From contig JAEBUN010000021.1 in NCBI GenBank assembly GCA_023014365.1, positions 310,001 through 374,000 of the forward strand: a stretch of DNA of 64,000 nucleotides. The letters run 5' to 3'. Shown here piece after piece: positions 35,001-44,764 of the stretch (positions are counted from its first letter, which is position 1; the number at the start of each line of letters is the position of its first letter). The notes under the pieces are model-generated. The model was not told the DNA's origin and made no database searches. It saw only the letters and a program-made list of their open reading frames with translations. The position numbers and the translations under genes are program-made. The stretch comes from Lepiota brunneoincarnata. Taxonomy: Eukaryota > Basidiomycota > Agaricomycetes > Agaricales > Agaricaceae.

Positions 35001-35489
35001 ACCTTTTTGATTTCTTTGAATGCATTAATCCGCTTCTGACTCGGGCTATCATCCCTGACACCTTTAACCTGTAATACACGCAGTAAGAGCCCAGCAATGT
35101 TCACCAGGCTACACGAGGCCTACACAATATCCGCGCACACCGGCGCAAGCCACGACCCGCCACACCCATGGATGCTGGCCCGTGCCATCACCCCTGCCCC
35201 AATCTTGGGAGCGTAATAGAATCCACATACAGATTTTGATAGGACACTCACGGACAATTGCTTCTGATTTTTGATCAGACCTTTCAGATGGCTGGCGCCG
35301 ACGCTGATAAGCATAGCGCTCCTTTCTCTCCACCGGGCTTACTTTGGCTGGGGATGAAATCATTAGAACCGGTGGCACATAACAAAGATTATTATCCATT
35401 CTTTCGCATTCTCTCAGGGACGCTCACGTTTTGAGTAGGTAGCGGTCTATAATGACCAAGATATAGGGTAGTATTCAACCGAGTGGCAC

Positions 35490-35900
35490 TGGCGTTAGGT
35501 GAGTTTTCTTGCCTTTCTTGGTATTTTCATGGTTGATCACTAGCGTCTACAGGAGCTGCAGAGACCAATTGGAGACGGCACAGTCACGTAATTGCGTTGC
35601 CGCATGCAAGAATACCTGGGCCGGATACGGCCTCTCCACATCAACATCAACACCGCAACAGTCATTTTGGTTCCTCCAGCCTTTACTTGAACTTCAACTC
35701 TTTTCTGACTCCACTACCTGGTATTATACATCCCTCGAGCGCCAGGCTGGAAAATTTGACATCCAAAATCATGGAGCCCACCTCACCGTACCAACGAGGA
35801 CCACGCTCGTCCAGATTCTTTTCAATATGTTCCCGGGCCTTATTACCACTGAACGCTACTCAATAGAAATCGATGGAACCGTCGCAACCAGCTCCTAGCA
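35490..35900 (+). pseudogene. Relic of F-box family B (B9)
   Basis: DNA-level similarity to family B appears in order but with a large internal loss. 35495-35640 matches the exon 1/intron/exon 2 junction (GTGAGTTTTCTTGCC..., then CAATTGGAGACGG... and ATACCTGGGCCGG). 35675-35760 matches the late LRR part (compare FLLTPLPAT). 35815-35880 matches the C-terminal FPRLTATGRYSTEDG region. No coherent frame is left. Confidence 0.55.
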
Positions 35901-36251
35901 AACGTGAGCTATTTTTGTATTTCCTTTTTTTTTTTTTTTCGCAGACTGATTTGTAGCGTTCTCGTGACCTAGTCTCTCGTTCCTCTCACATGACTCACAT
36001 TCTTTATGTTTGTTTTCTTATTTTTCTCTTACATAACCAGTCATCTAGTATATAAGTCGGAGATCTGATTTGTAGTAGACAGATTTTGGAATGGCGACAC
36101 TTATAACTGTGATCCTCGCATTCTGAAGTCCTAAGTGTGTTGCGACCGATATCGCGCTCGCGCCACATGATTGAATGGCGTTCACATATTGTCACATGGA
36201 CGTGACGTGGCCATAAGCGACAACGCGCTCTGCCTTTCATACCACTCCACC
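35901..36251. other. Upstream region of F-box C copy 1
   Basis: Contains a T13-type run at about 35926-35939. No gene or clear TATA box seen; presumed promoter of the gene starting at 36252. Confidence 0.4.
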
Positions 36252-37739
36252 ATGTCGTCGGTTCATGGGACTCGAGACGAGGTCGACATTATTCAGCAGG
36301 AAATATGTCAAGTGGAGGAAATGATAGTCAAACTCCAAGAAAAACGCATATCGCTCTTACAAAGACTCAATATTATACGAGCATCAACCCGAGTCCTTCC
36401 ACCAGAGGCATTATCACTCATATTCGAATACGCCACCTGTCCACCTACGTACTTCTGCCCAGAAATTTGCGCTTTTGTTCAGCCCGGAGGTTCTCCATGT
36501 GACGTGATTCGCCCATCCTTCCCCCCTAGCCGAGCCCTGACCCTCAGTCACGTCTCATCACACTGGCGTCAGGTCGTATGGTCTACACCCCAACTGTGGA
36601 CCGATTTGTCTGTTGTTGTGGGCAAGAAAAATGCCCGTCATGTTCCTGACATCCTGGAGCTCTACTTGCGCAATGTCCGCACCCTTCCATTCAACCTCGG
36701 CCTCGGATTCGCAGCGAAATACGGTGATATCAAGGAAGCCATCCCACTAATTGGCTCTGTCCTCTTCAATGATGAGCAGTGCAGGAAGATTCGGGCGGTT
36801 CTGCTCGATGATGTATCAGCAGAATGGATCCCTCTCATCTCGGCAAATCTTTCCCAACTCGAATATATCAGCATCCAGGGAATATCCCAAAAACACCTTC
36901 CATCTCCCGATGATACTCTCTCCCTCCAAGCGCTCCATCATCTACGTGGCGTCCGTCTTCATATTATGGGTTGGAAGATTTTGCTCCCCAGCTCTTCAGT
37001 AACACATCTCGACCTCAATATGGTTCCTATTGATGTTTGCGCCAAGTTACTCACTGAATGCCCCAACCTCGTCAGGTTTAAATCGAATGAACCCGATGAT
37101 GTATTTGAAGAATTAGCTGAACCTTACTTTCCTGGTGCCACCACCCTTAGCCGCCTACAGGATTTCTCGTGGTCGTTCTACCATGATTCATGGTCATTGG
37201 CCGTATTCCGGCATATTCAATTACCTGCCTTACGCACACTCACTTGTATTACCAACCAGTGCGACTCACTAGAGGTTGAACTTTCCATCCGGGCGCTACT
37301 TATCAACATTTCCAATACCTTACACTCCCTCCACCTGATCTGGCTTGCTGGATGGACGCGTTCAAGCATCGCGGAAGCTTTCTGTCGAGTCAGCTCTATC
37401 CAGGAACTTTCTTTGGAAAATTGCGATCAGGACACTGTGTATGATATCCTCAGCGTGTTGTCCACTGGCAGGAGAGGCGACCGTATAAAACATCTCCCTT
37501 CTCTCACATCTTTACGTATCAGCTGGGAATCCTGGACTGGTTGGGAAGTCCTCGGTGCTGATTTCACTCACCAAATTTTGGAGTTCTGCGAGGGTAGGGT
37601 TATGGGACCGGGTTCCAGTTTCAAGTTTGAAATCACTCATTTTGGTATACATTGGGCGCCTGGGGTGCGGGAGAAATTGAGTGCGATGGAGAGGGAGGGG
37701 TTACGGCTGAAGGTGCAGCTCTTATCACGAGAAATATAG
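36252..37739 (+). CDS. F-box protein with N-terminal coiled coil, family C copy 1
   Basis: Single-exon 495-aa protein. Residues 1-45 form a heptad-like helix (EVDIIQQEICQVEEMIVKLQ, then EKRISLLQRL), followed by the Agaricomycete F-box consensus RVLPPEALSLIFEYA and LSHVSSHWRQVVWSTPQLWT. LRR-like strands follow (HLDLNMVPID, IQELSLENCD, LPSLTSLRIS). This coiled-coil plus F-box arrangement is very common in mushroom genomes; the expected role is an SCF ubiquitin-ligase substrate receptor. The start at 36252 is chosen because MSSV(H/L) is shared with the second intact copy (62509-63999) and MPSVHE with the relic at 38012. No lesions. Confidence 0.85.
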   Translation: MSSVHGTRDEVDIIQQEICQVEEMIVKLQEKRISLLQRLNIIRASTRVLPPEALSLIFEYATCPPTYFCPEICAFVQPGGSPCDVIRPSFPPSRALTLSHVSSHWRQVVWSTPQLWTDLSVVVGKKNARHVPDILELYLRNVRTLPFNLGLGFAAKYGDIKEAIPLIGSVLFNDEQCRKIRAVLLDDVSAEWIPLISANLSQLEYISIQGISQKHLPSPDDTLSLQALHHLRGVRLHIMGWKILLPSSSVTHLDLNMVPIDVCAKLLTECPNLVRFKSNEPDDVFEELAEPYFPGATTLSRLQDFSWSFYHDSWSLAVFRHIQLPALRTLTCITNQCDSLEVELSIRALLINISNTLHSLHLIWLAGWTRSSIAEAFCRVSSIQELSLENCDQDTVYDILSVLSTGRRGDRIKHLPSLTSLRISWESWTGWEVLGADFTHQILEFCEGRVMGPGSSFKFEITHFGIHWAPGVREKLSAMEREGLRLKVQLLSREI

Positions 37740-38011
37740 CCTAACTGCGGTGATTAGAGAGGAGTTCATCTGGTGGGCTCGGACAGGACATGTGTCCAAG
37801 ATCAGTTTTGTGGTTTAGGAGCACTGTATATAGTAATAATGTGCGGCAGATGTGCTATAATTAATTGCTCTTCCCGTGCAACTGTTATCGTGACCGATAC
37901 GATATACCGCCTCAGGTCTGAATGAGGGTCAATTAAATCTTTCATGCACAGTCCGATTGATGCGGCGTGACTATACACGACTGTGCATTCTGCTCTTCAC
38001 GCCACTCCGTC
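37740..38011. other. Intergenic between family C copy 1 and its relic
   Basis: No gene recognised; 37880-38010 resembles the upstream region of copy 1 loosely. Confidence 0.4.
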
Positions 38012-38570
38012 ATGCCATCGGTTCACGAGACTCAAGATAATATCAACAGGGAAGTGCGCCAAGTCGAGGAAATGATACTCAGACTTCGAGAGAAGCACGT
38101 CACGTCAGTCAATGTTGCATGGGCATCGACTCGAGTCCTCACACCAGAGACATCGTCACTCATATTCAAATTCGCCTTCCAACCCATCTGTGACCTCCAG
38201 ACCGCCTTCGTCCCAGCCTGGTGCCTACCCAAATGAGCTTCTTCGCCTTTTCTTTTCCCCCCGCTGAATTTTGACTCTTGGCCACGTTCCTATGTAGTGA
38301 CCTGAGGTCGTGTGGTCAACGCTCCGACTATGGACCAATTTGTATGTTCTCCTGAGCAAAAACAATGTATACTTTGTTCCTTGCGTCATAGGGCTCTCTA
38401 TCTACGCAATGCCCGCAGCCCCTGTTCGGTCATGACCTCAGCTCCGGCACAAAACTTCATAACATCAAGAAGGCCATCCCATTGGTCTGATTTGTACTCT
38501 TCAGTAACGAGTAGTTCCGGGAATATTCAGCCAGCGCTACTACAATAGAGATACACGCTATAGTCCGAGG
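38012..38570 (+). pseudogene. Decayed F-box family C copy
   Basis: Starts MPSVHETQDNINREVRQVEE and reads through WASTRVLTPETSSLIFKFA, a clear family C coiled coil and F-box, then hits TGA at 38234. Downstream DNA to about 38570 still resembles the W-S-T-P-x-L-W-T and LYLRNAR segments in other frames, with deletions. It lies about 270 bp after the intact copy in the same orientation, so probably a tandem duplicate. Confidence 0.7.
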
Positions 38571-38962
38571 CTAGAACGTTGACCGTGGCGAAGAGCCCCG
38601 CAAATCCAAATATATTGACAGCCAAGTGGCGCTGCGTCTCTTACTTACCACTCTCCCTGTAGACTACTAGTAAAGCTAGCCGCAAGAACCCTTCTGAGAT
38701 CATCTGGAGTGTAATGTCTCTGGTGACTCGTTAGCGCACCATGCGTATCCTGGACCACAAGGCCCGATAGGTAAGGATCACGGAATCGAAGCATTCATAT
38801 TTGGCTAGACTCGAGCATCAAGTTACAGAGATCGTTACACAACAAACATAAGGAAACAGACTACAGGGTTACTGGTACATGTTTATTTTTATGTATACAT
38901 CAATCAACGGTTTCTGAAAGACAAATTCGTTTATTCGTTCTTATTCGTTCCCTCCGACATTG
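38571..38962. other. Intergenic, no gene recognised
   Basis: No supported features. 38880-38960 contains TTTATTC-type direct repeats near the 3-prime end of the neighbouring minus-strand gene. Confidence 0.4.
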
Positions 38963-39435
38963 TCATTCGCGTAGCGAATCCGAAGGACCGGATTTCGACA
39001 GGTCCTTGACCTTAGTTCCACCTGTACAGCAACTGATCAATACCTTGATGAACACGAGACAAATAAGAAAACCCACCCGCGATGGCGATGGCGCCTCCCG
39101 GATCTGGATCGGGAGCCCCTCGACCATGACCTTGAGCCAGACCTTGACCTGGAGTCCCTAGACCAAGACCTGGACCTGGAGTCCCTTGAGCCAGACCTAG
39201 AGTGGGTAGAGTCCCTCGACCAAGATCTGGACCTAGAACCCCTTGACCTGGTGCGACCCCTATTCGCTTCGTCACGACGTTTATGCGCGTATTGCTCGAT
39301 GGCACGCCCGACCTGGCTTTCGCCTCGAGCGGCGAGCGCTGCGCTCTCAGTACCCCCAGGAAGTGGAGCAGCGACAATGGTGATGGCAAGGAGAGAGCTA
39401 ATGAAGAGGAGCGCAAAGGAAGAGAGAATCTGCAT
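38963..39435 (-). CDS. Small secreted Arg/Ser-rich protein
   Basis: Begins MQILSSFALLFISSLLAITI, then VAAPLPG: a strong signal peptide with likely cleavage after VAA. After a short spacer (QVGRAIEQYAHKRRDEANRG) comes about 50 residues of RS repeats (SRSRSWSRDS, SRSGSRDS), ending in GRRHRHR. Without splicing the frame stops at 39037. A GT-AG intron (GTGGGT...TACAG, about 39017-39063) would instead add a charged tail ending DSLRE and a stop at 38963. I recognise no family. RS repeats normally mark nuclear splicing factors, so their presence behind a signal peptide is unusual. A TATA box lies 106 bp upstream. Confidence 0.6.
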
Positions 39436-39540
39436 GATTGGTGCTGAGCTTAGGTTTCAAAGTAGTGATTGAACTTTGGTGAGAGAAGAAAAGAAACTCG
39501 AAAGGTTCTTGTGGTCTATTCCAACCCTTGAGAGGCTCGG

Positions 39541-39547
39541 TTTTATA
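39541..39547 (-). promoter_or_regulatory. TATA box of the secreted Arg/Ser-rich gene
   Basis: TATAAAA on the minus strand, about 106 bases upstream of the ATG at 39435, a normal fungal spacing. Confidence 0.5.
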
Positions 39548-40779
39548 TCTGTGTGAGGCGGCGGACTGAACACGCCTTTTTGCAAATGATCAATATTGGT
39601 CTCGGGATCAAAGGCAGGGGGCAGGATCGAGCATGTTCAGGTACTATCCCCGCAGGCGTTACGCTAGGCCCAACACCTGGTGTCAGAGGAAACGCTAGAA
39701 GATAAGCCACCATCAGGACTGTTAATGAATTCGGGGCCTCGGTGCACTGCAGAAGTCTGCGTGGTCATCCTTGAAGGTAATAAAATATACAGACTTAAAC
39801 AACGTGTAGGAGAATGACATCTATTAGCCACTAGTTCAGTGGTGTAAAGGACCTGTTTGGTCGTCTATTCGGTTCGCGTTCGGAAAGCAGTAAAGCATGT
39901 TCACAGAGGCCCCGATATTACCTCCGGAAATACACTAGAACGCACAGCCTTACCCCGTCAGGCATGATGGACGTGATACTTTACGCAATAAATTCGCAGA
40001 TATGAATGATGTTGATTGTTGTGGAGGTAGGTGGGGAGCATCCAATGATGGATAATTTGATTTGGAAACCCGGTTTCCAGTAGAAATCCCAGGAGGTTTC
40101 TAATTTGTTATTCAGAAACCCGGTTTCCACCAGTCGGATCAGAGGGCAGCGTCGAAGTAGCAAAGGGAACAGCGGGCGAGGGCCCAGTAAGGCCGTTCAT
40201 GGGGTTTCTTTTAATGACTAGAAACCGGGTTTTCAAATTGAATTAGCCTCCAGCGGTAGATACATAGTGTGATCCTCTATCAAAATCAAAACGGCCTCGG
40301 TGGAGAGCTTATGTTGCTACTATACTAAACGCAGCTAAGGTTTTATTTGGGGGAACTGGCCTCGTGTAGCGGGCATAAACGCTAGAACTACTCCGAGTGC
40401 CTATGTGTTGTGGATCATCGACGCTAGAACCGTCTCTGTGCCTTGGGAGTCGGCAAAATGCGATTGAGAGCGGTGCTGCTAACTTGTTCGGGATATAGGC
40501 ACAGTTGTGTGCACACGACCTAGGCTGTTGAAGAACGCCCTGGGCATGCTTGTGTCGTCTAAGTACTTGGTATATCAGCGCTCACATCTGGATGATGTTA
40601 TTGAGACCCACCTATTCCAGGCTAGCTTGCAGGGCAGAATCACCGACTAAGGACGACCTTTGATGTGTCCTCCGGTGACCCCTCTCCAGCCGTTCGCATC
40701 GTGAAGTTTCAGCAACGCCTGATATGAAGCCATACCCCTCGGACCTTGCCGGACCTTACAGAAACTCCAGAAAGGGCAC
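39548..40779. other. Long intergenic region
   Basis: No gene recognised. The notable content is the group of palindromic motifs at 40064-40234, listed separately. Several short minus-strand frames lack any support. Confidence 0.4.
40064..40234. repeat. Three copies of a GAAACCCGGTTTC palindrome
   Basis: GGAAACCCGGTTTCC (40064-40078), GAAACCCGGTTTCC (40115-40128) and the opposite-arm version GAAACCGGGTTTTC (40221-40234) occur within 171 bp, separated by 36 and 92 bases. Each is a 6-7 bp inverted repeat around one or two central bases. They could be protein-binding sites or ends of a tiny non-autonomous element; no adjacent start codon suggests the target. Confidence 0.5.
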
Positions 40780-41370
40780 ATACTAGAAGCGCGTTTGCGG
40801 CGGATAACCAACCAGTAAGGGAGGGTGGGAACATGTAAGAATAACGAATTCGCGACACCTCCGACACCGCGCCTGCATTGGGGAGCGTTGTGAATTTGGG
40901 GGGGATTGGAGACGCTTGCGATAGTGCACTCTCCATAATTGACTCCTAAAATGGGTCCAGCTCCAGCTCGTATGATGGGTGGGTTAATTCGCGCCTGGCT
41001 ATTGCAAGACAGGAACATTACACATAGCTAGTCTTCGAGCCTCGTTGAATCCCCCCACCCAAACTGAGATAAACTACGTTATCGTATAAATGAATAACAC
41101 AGTTGTGTGGTCACCCAATATCCCACTTGAATGACCACGAGGCAGGGAGACCACGTTCCCGCCGCATCTCACTGAGCTCATCAGTCTGCCCCTCGGGCTT
41201 GAGTTGAGTGGCGACGAGACCCTCCAACTATTGTCTGATCAATCTGAGGATGCTGTTGTATCATTTTGTATAGGAGGGAGTGTATATGTAGGGGATGCCA
41301 TTTGCTACGGCACCGCTTATGTAGGGAAGAGATTTTCATGTAAGTCCGGGATATCTGTAGGATTTTCGTA
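40780..41370 (+). repeat. Dispersed repeat R1, copy upstream of F-box B3
   Basis: 41095-41370 matches 49560-49860 and 53035-53300 directly, and 28100-28370 inverted. 40780-41040 matches 28440-28700 inverted. Highly conserved words include ATGCCATTT and GTTGTATCATTTTGTA. No coding capacity or terminal repeats seen. Confidence 0.6.
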
Positions 41371-41852
41371 GACTCGCTACCAGTCCTTCGACCGCTCGAC
41401 TCTTGTTCCGTAATCAGATTTATTATGTTATTTAGCCGAACAAGCCGAAACGCTCATATCAATCCTTCTTTTGAAGGAAGTCGGAGATTGAAAAGATAGT
41501 CACCGCTGGCGTGTGACTATTATTGAACGTGCAAGGTTGGATAGTCGACAAGCTCGGACGAATACTTCCATCCCGCCCCATACTGGCTCAACCGTTATAT
41601 TTCTGGGTAGACACATTCTCTTACTTGTTCTATACGATTTCCGTGTATTTTGAAGCACAGAAATGGAGGGAGTGTGAAGGACAGCAAAGTGGACGGATGT
41701 CGCTTTCTGTCGCTCTATCGACGTCGGAGTTTGAAGTTTGGTGGTGAGAACCCAGTGACTGATGTGACCGTGCGACCTTGTCAGTCACACCAACTCACAC
41801 GCCAGCAGAGGTTAAAGGGTCCTGCTTACGAGAATCAATTTCACAACACTCC

Positions 41853-43497
41853 ATGTACCATCCGGAACGAACTCGGGGGGCTTCTGTCATTCCAAAGGCA
41901 TTTGCTACAACGCCCCTGAATCACGATATCTGGCATGAAGTGCTCGAGTATCTTCGGTACGACACCGCAAATGATATCAGAAGCGATGTGCGCGCGAAAA
42001 GGATGGGCATCCTCAACATAGCGCTACTTTCTCCATCACTGACGTCCATTGCACTCGACGTGCTTTGGATGAATATGGGCTCGTTGGAACCTGTGGTCCA
42101 AGTTGTCAACTCCTTCGCATCCTCACTGGAAGACACATATATCAGGGGAGTGGAGCTTGAGGGTGACGAGGATATGGGGCATTATTGGGTGAGCTCTCTT
42201 GCTTTTCTTGGTGTTCTCACAGCTGATTGCAAGCGTACACCCACAGAAGTTGGAAAGACCGATCGAAGACGGGACGGTACGTTCTCGCGTACAAGAACAT
42301 CTGGGTCAGGTACAAACTTTCTGCATCAGTGACGAAACATACGCAGCGGAAATGCACCTATGGCCTGTTCTTGCAACGTGCTTTGGGCGTAACGGATTTC
42401 TCCTTCCCAATCTGCGAAGGCTTGAGCTGAACTTGGGGGACGTGACTTTGACTTTGCCTCTTGTTGTCCACCTCATCCCAATCATTTCATCTGCAATGAC
42501 AAGCCTCGAGATAAACAGTTATTTCGACACTGACGCAGCGCAGATGTTATTCAGATTGCTCAAGTCCCACAGGTGTGGGCTGAAGAGGATTGACTCCGCC
42601 GGGTATTTCTCGCCGGATCTCCTTCTCACGTTGAAGTCTTTCAAGGGCTTGAAGAATTTGTCCGTTTATTACGGGGGCGACATCGTACAACAGGAGCACT
42701 GGCTTCCCCTTTCTCAGATCCTGAAACAATTCACTTCTCTGACCACCCTCCGGATTCTTCTCGAGGAATCGTTGGATCGTGGGGCGTCCCCAGTTCACGA
42801 CTCCGCTCTGGAGAGCCTCCACCTCGAAGGAGATGCCGATGCATTGCAGGACTTCTTGCTTAATCAGCTGACGTCGTCCTCTCTTCAGACTCTATCGTTG
42901 GAGGTTTCTGTGCACTCCAATCTATTCTGGGAACACATGTGCGAACGAGCCGCTTCAAACTTCCCCCGTCTCCACTCTTTCATTCTAACTTCGCATTACA
43001 GCCATGCACTGCTACCGCAAGACCTCCCACAGATCCTATCAAGACAATTGACGGACCTTCGGCTAAATTTTATATCCCAGCAATTGACCACGGATGATCT
43101 CTTGGTGATGTTGAAAATATTACCACCTAATCTCCGCACGTTGTCAATCGATGCCTATTACCAAGTGCCCTTTTGCGCTTCAACTTTGGTTACACTATCC
43201 CAACTGCCTCATTTATGCATTCTCGACCTTCACCTGGACTTTACGTTCCTACTTACTCCACTGCCTGCTACAGGTTTCTCATCAATGAGCACACTAGAGA
43301 AATTCCATACCCACCACGGTGAAGACACTCTCACGGCAATGGAGGTGACTGTGCTCACCCAAAACCTCGTTACCCTATTCCCGAGACTCACAGCCACCGG
43401 ACGTTCCTCCATGGAAGAGGATGGAACTCTCGGTGCACAGAAAATCATCAAACAACTTGAATATAGAGTTGCCACCTCTGTCTTTGGCCGAGCGTGA
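41853..43497 (+). CDS. F-box/LRR-like protein, family B copy B3 (internal start codon lost)
   Basis: Exon 1 (to 42188) and exon 2 (42247-43497) join across a 58-nt intron (GTGAGC...CACAG). The F-box exon reads TPLNHDIWHEVLEYLRYD, where other copies have MPLTHDIWHEV: the ATG is ACG (41910-41912). An in-frame upstream ATG (41853, MYHPERTRGASVIPKAFAT) is conserved as MHHPxRTRG in copies B2, B6 and B7 and could be the true start, giving about 528 aa. The body has about a dozen LRR-like segments (LRRLELNLGD, LKRIDSAGYF, LKNLSVYYGG, LQTLSLEVS, LTDLRLNFIS, LRTLSIDAYY) and ends KIIKQLEYRVATSVFGRA. Predicted SCF substrate receptor. No other lesion. Confidence 0.68.
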
Positions 43498-44103
43498 ATT
43501 CTTGTTGAGGCTGCAACCCCCCGCCGTGCACACGCATAGGTGTCGGGATAGTATAAGATGAGATAGGTGCGAGGGAAAGGAAACTGAGTAGATTTGCGTT
43601 CAATAGCCGACGCTTTGGAATGACTGATATCTTTTCCTTTCATGATCGGTGGTGAGAGTTTATCATAAAATATCCTTATCCTCCACGTTTCTGTCATGTA
43701 TGTTTCTGCCGTTTACCGCTCTTTACATTTGCACTGTGAGGGGTCCAGATAACGTAGATATTCTGAACTAAGAATTACGCCAAAACGAAACAAGTGGAAC
43801 AAGCCGATACCAAACAAACAATGTGAAACAAGACTTCGAGGTGCGAACGTGATTGACAAAACGATCACGGGGTTTCGAAAACCGGAGAGAGAGCTTGAGA
43901 GAGAGAAATTGACAGAAACTTTGGGTTGCGTATTAACTGGAGAACACCTCCGAGGTCTGTACTCTATATACCAGTAAATTACAAGAGATTCTGTGTTTCC
44001 TACACCCGACGTGGAGAGGAAAATGATAGGTAGAACCGAACCAGAGAACGGGATAGAATACAGTACGGACTGTGATACCAGGTGTGGATTCACCCTCACC
44101 CCC
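43498..44103. other. 3-prime flank of B3 and chimeric junction
   Basis: 43500-43660 matches the 3-prime flanks of the other family B genes. 44035-44085 matches about 50 bases inside the last exon of the metallophosphatase gene (58546-58600). No gene seen. Confidence 0.5.
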
Positions 44104-44690
44104 ATGGATGCCCTTTTCTCACTCTTCTCTCCTCTTCATCATCTTGCTCCCCTCCTTCTCGCCTCTTCTGGCCTTGTCATCCGTTATTTCACTACCTCGG
44201 CCCTCCGTCTCCCCATCTGGACCCAGACCACTCCCCTTCATCGGAAATACTCTTCAGATGCCTATACAGCACCACAAAAGAGCTTCACCGAACGGGGTGC
44301 TAAATACGGGGACATTTTGCGGTTGAAGGTGTTTGAGCAGAACGTAATCGCCCTCAATAGCCTCGAGGCCGCCCGGGACCTGCTGGACAAGCAGAGTTCC
44401 ATATGTTCCGATCGACCGTGATTTGTTTCGCTTTCGGAGCTTATGGGTTGGAAACATGCAACGACGCATACTAGATATGACCGACGCTGTCGAAGACACA
44501 GACGGTGGATCAATCACATTTGCAATTGCTGCACCATTGAACGATTTCGACCCCTACAAACGAAGGAGATTCTCGCCTGACTCGAAGGAATGATTCAAGA
44601 CCCAGAAAATTTTGCAAAGCATTTCAAGAGGCATGCTGCAGCTACAAGGCTCAAAATCACCTATACTCGGGACATGGTTTCTACAGACGA
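44104..44690 (+). pseudogene. 5-prime fragment of a cytochrome P450 gene
   Basis: Pieces of a microsomal P450 N-terminus appear in order in different frames: a hydrophobic anchor (LAPLLLASSGLVI), the proline-rich hinge SPSGPRPLPFIGNTLQMP, FTERGAKYGDILRLKVFEQN, ARDLLDKQSSICSDRP, LSELMGWKHAT and MIQDPENFAKHFKRHAAAT. At least two frameshifts and stops separate them. The oxygen-binding helix, E-R-R triad and heme-binding cysteine loop are absent. The fragment ends near 44690 where it joins repeat-like sequence (TDDLLLQLTDRATTL, compare 49390 and 52870), just upstream of F-box B4. Confidence 0.78.
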
Positions 44691-44764
44691 CCTACTGTTG
44701 CAGCTCACAGACAGAGCAACTACGTTGACAATCAAGCCAGGCTCTTCCAAAGGGATTCGCTACA

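Noticed and set aside
36171..36251. Longer N-terminus for F-box C copy 1 starting MNGVHILSHGRD
   Set aside because: The second copy and the relic both begin at the MSSV/MPSV position, and the extra residues are not shared.
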